A stretch of DNA of 57,347 nt from Streptosporangiaceae bacterium. Lineage in GTDB: Bacteria > Actinomycetota > Actinomycetes > Streptosporangiales > Streptosporangiaceae. The notes beneath the pieces were generated by a model. The model was not told the DNA's origin and searched no databases. It saw only the letters and a program-made list of their open reading frames with translations. This document shows positions 25,181-35,813 of the stretch, in pieces; the stretch's first letter is position 1, and every line of letters begins with the position of its first letter. The position numbers were made by a program, and so were the translations under genes. The DNA lies in assembly GCA_025964695.1 (NCBI GenBank), contig JAOPYK010000030.1:1-57347 (forward strand). Direction: 5' to 3'.

Positions 25181-26635
25181 TCACCGCTTCAGGACTCCTT
25201 CGAGGACGTGCTTGCCGCGGGCGTCATGGTCGACGGGGATGGGGTAGACGCCGTCGAAGCAGGCCCGGCAGAGCTTGTCCTTGGGCAAACGGGTGGCCTC
25301 GACCAGTTCGTCCAGCGAGATGTAGCCGAGGGAGTCGGCGCCCAGCGAGGCACGGATCTCCTCGACGGACAGATTGCCGGCGATCAGCTCGGCACGGGTG
25401 GCGAAGTCGATGCCGTAGAAGCAGGGCCAGGACACCGGCGGGCTGGAGATCCGTACATGCACCTCGGCGGCGCCGGCCTCACGCAGCATGCGGACGATGG
25501 CCCGCTGGGTGTTGCCGCGCACGATCGAGTCGTCCACGACGACCAGGCGCTTGCCCTCGACGGCCTCGCGCAGCGGGTTGAGCTTGAGCCGGATGCCCAG
25601 CTGGCGGATGGTCTGGGACGGCTGGATGAAGGTCCGGCCCACGTAGGAGTTCTTGACGAAGCCCTGGCCGTAGGGGATCCCGGAGGCCTCGGCATAGCCG
25701 ATCGCGGCCGGGGTGCCCGACTCCGGGGTCGGAATGACCATGTCGGCCTCGACGGGATGTTCACGCGCCAGCCGCCGGCCCACCTCCACCCGGGTGGCCT
25801 GCACGCTGCGGCCGGCGATGGTGGTGTCCGGCCGGGCCACGTAGACGTACTCGAACAGGCAGCCCTTGGGCCGGGGGTCGGCGAAGCGCTGTGAGCGCAC
25901 CCCGCGTTCGTCGATGGCGAGCAGCTCGCCGGGCTCGACCTCCCGGACGAACACGGCCCCGACGATGTCCAGCGCGGCGGTCTCGGAGGCGACCACCCAG
26001 CCGCGCTCCAGTTTGCCCAGCACCAGGGGCCGGATGCCCTCGGGGTCACGCGCCGCGTACAGGGTCCGCTCGTCCATGAAGACCAGGGAGAACGCGCCGC
26101 GGGTGACCGGCAGGATCTCCGAGGCGGCGGCCGCCGGCCCACCGGGGCGGGTGGCCAGCAGCGCCGTGAGGACCTCGGTGTCGCTGGTGGCGGTCAGCTC
26201 GCCGGGCGCCAGCTTGGCCGCCAGCTCCGGGGTGTTGATCAGGTTGCCGTTGTGCGTGAGGGCCAGGCTGCCCGCGTCGTTGGACCGGAACGTCGGCTGG
26301 GCGTTCTCCCAGGTCGGCGAGCCGGTCGTGGAATAGCGGCAGTGGCCGACCGCGACATGCCCGCGCAGCGTGTTCAGCACCGACTCGTCGAACACCTGCG
26401 CGACCAGGCCCATGTCCTTGAAGACCACGATCCGGGCGCCGTCGCTGACCGCGATGCCGGCGGACTCCTGGCCGCGGTGCTGGAGGGCGTAGAGCCCGAA
26501 GTAGGTCAGCTTGCTGACCTCCGCGCGCTGTGCTTCATCGGGCGGAACCCATACGCCGAAGACCCCGCAGGCGTCCTGCGGGCCGTGGTCCGAAGGGTCC
26601 AGGTCGTGGCTCAAACGTCCGTCACCATGGGGCAC
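25181..26635 (-). CDS. purF: Amidophosphoribosyltransferase
   Basis: 484 residues. A 22-residue propeptide precedes the catalytic Cys23 (DACGVFGVW) of the Ntn glutaminase domain, so self-cleavage is expected. The PRTase domain has the PRPP loop LVVVDDSIVRGNTQR (about residue 365). Late cysteines (WPCFYG, KLCRACFDG) fit the iron-sulfur type. The enzyme commits PRPP and glutamine to phosphoribosylamine, the first purine step, and is feedback-inhibited by nucleotides. GTG start at 26635. Confidence 0.95.
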   Translation of the reverse strand: MPHGDGRLSHDLDPSDHGPQDACGVFGVWVPPDEAQRAEVSKLTYFGLYALQHRGQESAGIAVSDGARIVVFKDMGLVAQVFDESVLNTLRGHVAVGHCRYSTTGSPTWENAQPTFRSNDAGSLALTHNGNLINTPELAAKLAPGELTATSDTEVLTALLATRPGGPAAAASEILPVTRGAFSLVFMDERTLYAARDPEGIRPLVLGKLERGWVVASETAALDIVGAVFVREVEPGELLAIDERGVRSQRFADPRPKGCLFEYVYVARPDTTIAGRSVQATRVEVGRRLAREHPVEADMVIPTPESGTPAAIGYAEASGIPYGQGFVKNSYVGRTFIQPSQTIRQLGIRLKLNPLREAVEGKRLVVVDDSIVRGNTQRAIVRMLREAGAAEVHVRISSPPVSWPCFYGIDFATRAELIAGNLSVEEIRASLGADSLGYISLDELVEATRLPKDKLCRACFDGVYPIPVDHDARGKHVLEGVLKR

Positions 26636-26774
26636 GTGACCAGTCTAAGCGGGGCACTCACCTGCTTTGATCGGGGCAATCCATTAATGGACCTTTGCCG
26701 TCGCGGGAACCTCTGCTGCCGCCTCCCCTCACCGTGACCCGGAACCCTGGGAGCCGACACTTTGGAGGTGCTTG

Positions 26775-27248
26775 ATGACGACGATGCCCGGCTACCGGCC
26801 GCACGTGACCACGCCCCCCCAGCGGCGGGGGATGGGGACCGCTTCGGTCGTCCTGGGCGTGGTGGCGGTCCCACTGGCCCTGCTGGTCGGGCTGGGCGCC
26901 GTACCGGCCGCGATCGGGCTGGGGGTGGGGATCGCCGGAGTGACGCGCCAGCGGGACCGTGGCCGGGCCGTGGTGGGCATCGTGGTGTGCGCGCTGGCTC
27001 TGTTGCTCGCGCTCGGGGTGCTCTCCTGGTTCCTGAGCCGGGCCGCCGAGTGCGGTGACGTCGCCCGCTACCCGGACCGCACGGCGCGGCGGCTGTGCAT
27101 CGAGCGGGAGTTCCCCTTCGCCCGTACGAACCAGAGCCCTCAGTCCAGCAGAGCGCGTACGGCTTCGCCGGTGAGCGCCGTCGCGTACATCCGCAGATCG
27201 TCCAAGAGGCCCGCGAATCCAAGCCCGGTGGGGTCCCGGCCGAGGTAG
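26775..27248 (+). CDS. Small two-helix membrane protein (DUF4190-like)
   Basis: 157 residues. A short polar head precedes two hydrophobic segments (about residues 22-50 and 60-83), which are separated by a tight basic turn with RQRDRGRA. This is the DUF4190-like hairpin found in many actinobacterial membrane proteins. A cytoplasmic or external tail contains Cys-rich REFPFARTN-type sequence. TTTGGAGGTGCTTG precedes the ATG. The last 109 bp overlap the end of the opposite-strand LamG gene, so the final 35 residues may be non-conserved. Confidence 0.6.
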   Translation: MTTMPGYRPHVTTPPQRRGMGTASVVLGVVAVPLALLVGLGAVPAAIGLGVGIAGVTRQRDRGRAVVGIVVCALALLLALGVLSWFLSRAAECGDVARYPDRTARRLCIEREFPFARTNQSPQSSRARTASPVSAVAYIRRSSKRPANPSPVGSRPR

Positions 27249-27763
27249 ATCGGGCCGGCCGGCGTCACGACGGGCTGCTCGAGCCGTACGGCGGTGTCGA
27301 GCTCGCCGTTGACGTAGACGTACATCTCGTCCGGGTCCACGACCAGCGCGACATGCGTCCACACTTCGACCTCCAGCCGCCTGCTGTCGGCGAATTCCGG
27401 CCCTTTGGCGGTGAACAGCTGCACCCGCAGCCGCAGATCGTCGGGGTAGAACCAGATGCCCAGGCCACGGGCGTCGTGCTCGGCGACCGACTTGTAGAGG
27501 ACCCCGCGCCACTCACCCGTGGGCGGCTCCATGACGTTGATATAGAACGCGATGCTGAAGCCGAACAGCTGGCTCAGCACCAACTGCGGCGCGGCGGGGA
27601 TGATCGCCCGGCCCGAGCCGTCGAAGCTCAGCGCGCCGCCGCTCCGGCCCGGCACCACGGCCACGGCCTGGTCCAGCGTCGCCGTCAGCCCGCTCCCGGT
27701 GGAGTCGGCTGCCGACCGGCCCTCGATCGTGTCGGCGTCGAACGTCCAGTGCGCGGTGAGCAT
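27140..27763 (-). CDS. LamG-like (concanavalin A-fold) domain protein
   Basis: 207 residues, one jelly-roll LamG domain. It starts LTAHWTFDADTIEG and has GALSFDGSGRAIIP, then the typical HVALVVDPDEMYVYVNGEL and late GLLDDLRMYATALTG. These are the hallmarks of the LamGL/laminin-G-3 family that binds carbohydrate or protein ligands. No signal peptide is present, unusual for a family that is mostly secreted. GAGGAGGTGAAGCC precedes the ATG. Confidence 0.8.
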   Translation of the reverse strand: MLTAHWTFDADTIEGRSAADSTGSGLTATLDQAVAVVPGRSGGALSFDGSGRAIIPAAPQLVLSQLFGFSIAFYINVMEPPTGEWRGVLYKSVAEHDARGLGIWFYPDDLRLRVQLFTAKGPEFADSRRLEVEVWTHVALVVDPDEMYVYVNGELDTAVRLEQPVVTPAGPIYLGRDPTGLGFAGLLDDLRMYATALTGEAVRALLD

Positions 27764-27894
27764 GGCTTCACCTCCTCGAGAAGCCCAACTCGTTCCCACA
27801 CGCTGACACCGCACACCAAATCAGGCAAGACAACATTGGACCCAATTGCCAATAGCCCTGGTAGTAGCCCTGGTAGTCCGGGCAAGCGGTGGGA

Positions 27895-28344
27895 TCACGG
27901 GAGCGGGAGTGGGAGGTGGGCCGACAGGTCGGCACGGGAGCCGCTGGCCCGGATGCGCCCATCGTGCAGGGCCTGCGCCCACTTCGCCCGCCCGGTGGCC
28001 AGTGCCAGCCAGGTCGCCGCGTCCATCTCCACCACGTTGGGCGGGGTGCCGCGGGTGTGCCGCAACCCCTCGACACACTGAACGGCGGCGTAGGGCGGGA
28101 TGCGTACCTCCACCGACTTGCCCGGCGCGGCCGCCACCAGAAGATCGAGCAGGAACCGCACGGCGGCCTTCTCGATGACGCGGTGCGGCTCGGCGCCGGA
28201 GTCGTAGGCGGCCAGCACCGCGTCCAGGGAACCTCGCCGCAGCGCGGCTGGATCGTCGGGGCCGATGTATGGCCGCCGGCCGAGTTCGGCCAGCTGGGCG
28301 TCGAGTGCCGCCCGGGTGAGAACCCGGCTCTGGGAACGTGACAT
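27895..28344 (-). CDS. Sterol-carrier-like (SCP2-fold) family protein
   Basis: 149 residues. The first half is a helical segment (LTRAALDAQLAELG, then DAVLAAYDSG). The second half carries the SCP2-like strand pattern VEVRIPPYAAVQCVEG, NVVEMDAATWLALATGR and ALHDGRIRASGSRADLSAHLP. This short form is a regular neighbour of purine genes in actinobacteria. A hydrophobic ligand is likely but unknown. The ATG at 28344 is the start that begins the conserved helix; its Shine-Dalgarno is weak. Confidence 0.7.
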   Translation of the reverse strand: MSRSQSRVLTRAALDAQLAELGRRPYIGPDDPAALRRGSLDAVLAAYDSGAEPHRVIEKAAVRFLLDLLVAAAPGKSVEVRIPPYAAVQCVEGLRHTRGTPPNVVEMDAATWLALATGRAKWAQALHDGRIRASGSRADLSAHLPLPLP

Positions 28345-28448
28345 CGCGCTGGACCCTACCGAATTCTTGTGGATCGGGACTCGGCGCGATAACGATGACG
28401 CTACTCTTGGCCGAGTCCGGCATGATTCCTTACAGTTCACTGTTATTC

Positions 28449-28605
28449 GATCGGTGACTCGCCGCCACCCGGGCGGCAGGCCGATCGGCACGGCCGAATC
28501 CCGCCCCCCACGGGAACCGGGGACCCAACGTTATCTGGGGTGAATCCGCAGTTCGCTGCGCTAGGGCGCCTCCGGCCCGAACCCGTCAGCTAACCCGGTA
28601 GGCAT
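28449..28605 (+). ncRNA. ydaO-type c-di-AMP riboswitch
   Basis: The conserved blocks of the ydaO/yuaA motif occur in order. They are a CGAATCCCG element (28494-28502), GGGAACCGGGGACCC (28512-28526), GGGGTGAATCC (28537-28547) and CGAACCCGTCAGCTAACC (28578-28595), closing with CGGTAGGC. The riboswitch binds c-di-AMP and is normally an OFF switch for cell-wall hydrolase, resuscitation-factor or ion-transport genes. It ends 18 nt before a secreted coiled-coil protein. The GGAGAGGAG Shine-Dalgarno directly follows the last block, so translation or termination control is possible. Confidence 0.9.
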
Positions 28606-28622
28606 CGAGGAGAGGAGAGCGT

Positions 28623-29618
28623 GTGCAGCCCCCCACCTCCCAAGAGCCAGAGGTGCGCCCCCATGGCTCCGCCGTCCGCCGCCGTACCGGCGCGATTCTG
28701 GTGACCCTGGTCGGCGCGCTGTTGCTGATCCCCGCCGCTTCCGGCGCCGCCGCCTCCCCCTCCTCGCTGGCGTCACAAGCCGCGGTGAGTCCTGTCAGCA
28801 GTCCCGGCAACTCTGACAAGCTGGACAAGCTCTCCAAGCAGATCAAGGCGCTGGAGAAGAAGTACGGCGACGACTTCGCGCAGCTGCGTGATGCCAAGTG
28901 GGCCGCCGAGCAGGCGATCAAGAAGTCGAAGTCACTGCAGCAGGATCTGGCCGGCGCCCGTGTCCTGGTCGCTCAGATCGCCGCCTCGCAGTACATCAGC
29001 AGCGGTGTCGACCCCACCGTTTCCATGCTCTCCACCGACGATCCGTCCGGTGTCCTCGACGGCGCCACGCTGGCCAGTCATCTGACCCGCAACCGTGCCG
29101 CCAAGGTCAACCAGATCCAGTCTCTGATCAGTCAGCAGGACCAGGCCCGTAAGGAAGCCGTAGCCAAGATCGCCGGGCTCCAGCAGAACATCACGGACCT
29201 GCTGGGCCAGAAGAGCCGGATGCAGAGGCTGATCAACAAGTACAAGCCGTCCTCCCCGCTGGTCGGGGCGAGCGGGCTCACCGGCCGCATGATCCAGGTC
29301 CGCGGCGAGGTCGACAGCCGGTTCGGCCCGTTCCCGGTGATCGGCTGCCTGCGCCCGGGCGATCCGCAGGACCACGGCACCGGTCGTGCCTGTGACTTCA
29401 TGGAGAGCACCGGCGGCGTCATGCCGACCGCCGACCGGATCGCCCACGGCACCCAGGTGGCCGCCTGGGTGATCGCCAATGCCTCCCGGCTCGGCGTCAA
29501 GTACGTCATCTGGCGCCAGCGCATCTATGACATGCGCAGCCCTGGCTGGCGGGCCATGTCGGATCGCGGCGGCATCACCGCCAACCACTTCGATCACGTC
29601 CACGTCTCGGTCTTCTGA
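28623..29618 (+). CDS. Secreted coiled-coil protein with C-terminal ARB_07466-like domain
   Basis: 331 residues. An arginine-rich head and hydrophobic segment (residues 20-45) form a signal peptide. Two coiled coils follow (about 60-120 and 155-205), resembling the RipA/FtsX-activated hydrolase regulators. The C-terminal domain (about 220-331) has QVRGEVDSRFG, HGTGRACDFM, VKYVIWRQRIYD and NHFDHVHVSVF. These include conserved His and Asp residues suggestive of a zinc peptidoglycan hydrolase-like site. GTG start with GGAGAGGAGAGCGT upstream. Control by the preceding c-di-AMP riboswitch places it in cell-wall remodelling. Confidence 0.85.
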   Translation: MQPPTSQEPEVRPHGSAVRRRTGAILVTLVGALLLIPAASGAAASPSSLASQAAVSPVSSPGNSDKLDKLSKQIKALEKKYGDDFAQLRDAKWAAEQAIKKSKSLQQDLAGARVLVAQIAASQYISSGVDPTVSMLSTDDPSGVLDGATLASHLTRNRAAKVNQIQSLISQQDQARKEAVAKIAGLQQNITDLLGQKSRMQRLINKYKPSSPLVGASGLTGRMIQVRGEVDSRFGPFPVIGCLRPGDPQDHGTGRACDFMESTGGVMPTADRIAHGTQVAAWVIANASRLGVKYVIWRQRIYDMRSPGWRAMSDRGGITANHFDHVHVSVF

Positions 29619-29631
29619 CCCGGGGAACACC

Positions 29632-29664
29632 CGAAGGCCCGGCCGGAGATCGGCCGGGCCTTCG
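29632..29664. terminator. Terminator after riboswitch-controlled gene
   Basis: CGAAGGCCCGGCCG (29632-29645) pairs perfectly with its complement (29651-29664), leaving a 5-nt loop. It lies 13 nt after the stop and 36 bp before the convergent purL end. Confidence 0.85.
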
Positions 29665-29700
29665 TGCTGCTCGGGTCCTGCCCGAGTCCTGCCCGTTGCG

Positions 29701-32225
<2,525 letters not shown>

Positions 32226-32229
<4 letters not shown>

Positions 32230-32906
32230 GCGTTGACCAGCCTTTTGACGATCGAAGTGAAGAAACCGAGGCCGTCGGTGGTGGGCCCGGTCAGGGATTC
32301 CACGGCGTGCTCGGGGTGCGGCATCAGCCCGACCACGTTGCCGGCCTCGTTGGTGATGCCGGCGATGTCGTTGAGCGAGCCGTTGGGGTTGACGTCGAGG
32401 TAACGGGCGACGACCCGGCCCTCCTCCTCCAGCAGCGCGAGGGTGTCCGGAGCGGCGACATACCCGCCCTCGCCGCTCTTCAGCGGTACGACGATCTCCT
32501 GACCCTCGGAGTACTCCGAGGTCCACACCGTCTCGGCGTTGTCGACCCGCAGCCGTTGGTCGCGGCAGACGAAATGCAGGCTGGAGTTACGGCTGAGCGC
32601 GCCCGGCAGCAGATGGGACTCGCAAAGGATCTGGAAGCCGTTGCAGATGCCGAGCACCGGGAGCCCGTCCTTCGCCGCGGGCACCAGCTGCTCCATGATC
32701 GGCGCGAACCGGGCGATGGCCCCGCAGCGCAGGTAGTCCCCATAGGAGAAGCCACCGGGCAGGATGACGGCGTCGACGCCCCGCAGGTCATGGTCCGCGT
32801 GCCAAATCGACACGGGCTCGGCACCGGCCAGCCGCACGGCCCGCGCCGCGTCACGGTCATCCAGCGAACCTGGAAAGGTGATGACGCCCACCCGGGCAGC
32901 GTTCAT
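32226..32906 (-). CDS. purQ: Phosphoribosylformylglycinamidine synthase, glutaminase subunit
   Basis: 226 residues, class I glutamine amidotransferase. The nucleophile motif is [11 protein letters not shown]. Its catalytic His/Glu pair is in [11 protein letters not shown], and the front is [15 protein letters not shown]. It supplies ammonia to PurL. GGAGGAACACCAC precedes the ATG at 32906. Its stop overlaps the purL GTG. PurS, the third subunit, is not adjacent: an HATPase gene lies between. Confidence 0.96.
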
Positions 32907-33036
32907 GTGGTGTTCCTCCGACGGTGTTCGTCTGAACTCGGTTGATCCGGAACTCGGCGGTGAAGCCTCACTATGCGTCCGCAGAGCGTGAGACGACGGG
33001 GTCGCGCACCGATGAGCCCCCCGCGATACCCCGATT

Positions 33037-33486
33037 TTACCTGGCGCTATGCACCAGTTCGCGCTCGAGACGCCGGATCAGCGCTTCGTCCTCCCAGGTC
33101 AGTTGCTTGTGGAGGTATACAGCCGTGCCCTCGTCCAGCCGGGTGTCGAAGCTCACCTCGTCCACCAGCGCCCGCATGATCGAGATTCCCCGGCCGGACT
33201 CCGCGTCCCAATGAGCCCGCGCGTCGGCCACCTCGTGGAAACCCTGTCCCATATCCACGATCTTCAACACACACCTATCGCCATCGATAACGGCGATCAC
33301 TTCATATTCCTTGGTCGTCTCCGCATGCTGGACGACATTGGTGCAGGCCTCGGAAGTGGCGACAAGAATGTCCGCGACGCAGTCCTCCGACACTCCCAGA
33401 CCGCGCAGCGCGTCCCCGAGTACCCGGCGAATCACCGGAATGCTCAACGCTTCGCGAGGCAGTGTGAGCGAGAACTTCATGTCCAC
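33037..33486 (-). CDS. SpoIIAB/RsbW-like ATP-binding (anti-sigma-type) protein
   Basis: 149 residues with the GHKL/HATPase_c_2 fold. The N box is [14 protein letters not shown]1 is KIVDMGQGF and G2 is [11 protein letters not shown]. In actinobacteria these small kinases bind or phosphorylate anti-sigma antagonists and control stress or developmental sigma factors. No partner antagonist or sigma factor lies nearby. It sits between purS and purQ on their strand, 130 bp before purQ. GTG 33486 has GAGAGGGTGGCCG upstream; an ATG two codons on is the alternative. Confidence 0.85.
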   Translation of the reverse strand: MDMKFSLTLPREALSIPVIRRVLGDALRGLGVSEDCVADILVATSEACTNVVQHAETTKEYEVIAVIDGDRCVLKIVDMGQGFHEVADARAHWDAESGRGISIMRALVDEVSFDTRLDEGTAVYLHKQLTWEDEALIRRLERELVHSAR

Positions 33487-33711
33487 CGGCCACCCTCTCT
33501 GTTGACCGGCCAAATCGGAGATCGACTCCGACCGCGGCCCTTGGAAAACACCGACGGAGCTATCACTTCCCCCGGCGAATCTTCCGTAATCGTTAGAGTG
33601 ACCGGCCTCGTAGTGAACTCTCGGCGCTCAAGTGGCCACAGAGCTGATCGGTTTATTCGGTCGTCCGAGGTCCGGGCCGCATGGAACGGACCAACGGCGT
33701 CAGTCGCGGAA

Positions 33712-33954
33712 TTATTCGACGCGCAACTCGAAGGTCTCGATCACCGGATTCGCGAGCAGCGTCTCGGCGATCTTCCGGACTCGGTCCAGTGCGGCCTCAT
33801 CTGCGTGGCCTTCCAGTTCGATCTCGAACCGCTTGCCTTGCCGCACACCGGTGATGCCCTCGAAACCCATCTGTGGCAGCTTCCTGGCGATGGCCTGCCC
33901 CTGCGCGTCGGAGATCTCCGGCTTGAGCATGACATCGACGACAACGCGTGCCAC
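33712..33954 (-). CDS. purS: Phosphoribosylformylglycinamidine synthase, PurS subunit
   Basis: 80 residues matching PurS. It starts VARVVVDVMLKPEISDAQGQAI and has GFEGITGVRQGKRFEIEL and NPVIETFEL. PurS bridges PurL and PurQ and helps channel ammonia. AAGGGGGGCGGGCC precedes the GTG at 33954, which fixes the start; the longer frame to 34020 is not needed. Transcription probably begins in the 210-bp gap to the divergent beta-helix membrane protein gene. Confidence 0.95.
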   Translation of the reverse strand: MARVVVDVMLKPEISDAQGQAIARKLPQMGFEGITGVRQGKRFEIELEGHADEAALDRVRKIAETLLANPVIETFELRVE

Positions 33955-34163
33955 GGCCCGCCCCCCTTGCTGATCAGCGGATTCTCGTACGGCATGGAAG
34001 CGTACGGCACCCGGCCCCACAACCCTAAAACCGCCCGGGGCCGATATACATGTGCACAGACGCGTGTCTCACCGATGGCCATGTCTCTGCCCCCATGCCC
34101 CCTGACCCCCCATGCGGCGCCCCGATGGCCGGGTGCCGCACCTCGGAGAGGGAGACCCCCCAC

Positions 34164-35807
34164 ATGCGCAGCGACGATCTGTCCCAGGCCGAGCGCACCC
34201 TGTGGGAGGCGTTCACCCATGGCGAGTCCGTGGACCTGTCCAGCGGAAACGCGGCCTTCGACGATCCCGCCCAGTCCGACCGCTGGGGCTCCGACCGGGT
34301 GATCCGGGCCGAGGTGCTGGTGGCCCTCCTGCTCGGCGCCCAGGAGCCCGAGGCCGGCCAGGTCGCGGCCGTACGGCTGACGGGGGCGCGCATCGTGGGG
34401 TCGCTGAACCTGGGGCACGCGGACGTGACCGTGCCGCTGGCACTGACCGGGTGCTCCTTCGACGAGGCACCGCACCTGTACTGGGCGCGCCTGCACAGCG
34501 TGCACATCATGCGCTGCCGGTTGCCGGGCCTGGTCGCCTCCGGAGCGCGAATCGACGGGCATCTGTGGCTGGAGGGCAGCCATATCTCCGGCGGCCTGTG
34601 GCTGGACGGAGCGCACATCACCGGCATCCTCAACCTGAGCGCCGCCCACCTGTCCAATCCCGGCGGTGACGCGCTGCTGGCCGACCGGCTGAACGTGGAC
34701 GCCAACGTCTACTGCGACACCGGCTTCACCGCCGACGGGGAGGTACGCCTGCCGGGCGCCACCGTCGGCGGTCAGCTGATCTTCCGGGGTGCCAAACTGC
34801 GCAACCCGTCCGGCGCCGCACTGTACGCCAGCCGCCTCCAGGTGGCCGCCAACGTGTTCTGTGACGGCGGGTTCACCGCCCAGGGCGAGATCCGGCTGCG
34901 CGGCGCCCGGGTCGGCGGGTATCTGTCCCTGGTCGGCGCCGTCCTCACTCATCCGGACCGTACGGCGCTGAACGCCGATGACCTGGCGGTCGAGACCGAC
35001 GTCTACTGCTCTGACGGGTTCCAGTCCACCGGCGCGGTGAGCTTTTCCGGAGCGCGGGTCGGCGGGCAGCTCAGCTTCCAGGGGGCCCGGCTGTCGAATC
35101 CGTCGAGTCCATCGTCGCCGGAGCACGACGGGGTGGCGCTGAGCCTGCAGCGGCTCCAGGCCGAGGAACTGCTCCTGCGCCCGTCCGAGCAGATCAGCGG
35201 GGTCGTGGAACTGGCGTATGCCAAGATCGGGCTGCTCCGCGACGATCCCGCCACCTGGCCGTCCCGGATGCAGCTGGACGGTCTGTCCTACGAGACCCTC
35301 GACCCTCCGCTGACCGCCCGGCAGCGCCTGGACTGGCTGCACCGTGACACCGACGGCTACCAGCCCCAGCCGTACGAGCGGCTGGCCCAGTGCTACCGGT
35401 CGATCGGGCTGGACGCCGAGGGCCGGTCGGTGCTGCTGGCCAAGCAGCGGGACCGCCGCGCCATCCAGACTCCGCCGCGGAAGTTCTGGGGGCTGATGCA
35501 GGACCTGACGGTCGGTTACGGGTACCGGCCCTTCCGCGCCGCCATGTGGCTGATCACGCTGGCGGCGGCGGGCAGCATCTACTTCCATCTGTCGCCGCCC
35601 CAGCGGCTGGACACCGGCCAGAATCCGCATTTCAACGCGGTCCTCTACACCCTTGACCTGCTCCTGCCGGTCGGCTCACTCGGCCAGGAGGGGCTGTTCT
35701 CCCCCAAGGGCGTCTCCCTGTGGATCTCCGATCTGCTGGTGGCCGCGGGCTTCGTCCTCGGCCTGACCGTCGCCGCCGGCGCCACCCGCGTGCTGTCCCG
35801 CGACTAG
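34164..35807 (+). CDS. Beta-helix/transmembrane protein, paralogue 1
   Basis: 547 residues of unknown function. Residues 1-60 are an acidic helical head. Residues about 65-340 repeat a roughly 20-residue unit of the form 'VRLxGAxVGGxLxxxGAxL' (for example ARVGGYLSLVGA and ARVGGQLSFQGA), predicting a right-handed beta-helix like bactofilin or pentapeptide-repeat proteins. A helical linker has QPYERLAQCYRSIG. The motif VGYGYRPFRAAMW then leads into two or three membrane helices (about 445-545). Start 34164 has GGGAG upstream. A paralogue of the same layout lies at 47115-48629. Annotations of such proteins as oxidoreductases have no support in this sequence. Confidence 0.75.
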   Translation: MRSDDLSQAERTLWEAFTHGESVDLSSGNAAFDDPAQSDRWGSDRVIRAEVLVALLLGAQEPEAGQVAAVRLTGARIVGSLNLGHADVTVPLALTGCSFDEAPHLYWARLHSVHIMRCRLPGLVASGARIDGHLWLEGSHISGGLWLDGAHITGILNLSAAHLSNPGGDALLADRLNVDANVYCDTGFTADGEVRLPGATVGGQLIFRGAKLRNPSGAALYASRLQVAANVFCDGGFTAQGEIRLRGARVGGYLSLVGAVLTHPDRTALNADDLAVETDVYCSDGFQSTGAVSFSGARVGGQLSFQGARLSNPSSPSSPEHDGVALSLQRLQAEELLLRPSEQISGVVELAYAKIGLLRDDPATWPSRMQLDGLSYETLDPPLTARQRLDWLHRDTDGYQPQPYERLAQCYRSIGLDAEGRSVLLAKQRDRRAIQTPPRKFWGLMQDLTVGYGYRPFRAAMWLITLAAAGSIYFHLSPPQRLDTGQNPHFNAVLYTLDLLLPVGSLGQEGLFSPKGVSLWISDLLVAAGFVLGLTVAAGATRVLSRD

Positions 35808-35813
35808 GTCCGG

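Noticed and set aside
24413-25894. 493-codon open frame opposite purM and purF
   Set aside because: Both purine genes have complete catalytic motifs; the plus-strand frame does not.
33741-35630. 629-codon open frame opposite the beta-helix protein
   Set aside because: Composition is typical of antisense high-GC frames, and it overlaps purS and the well-structured beta-helix gene.
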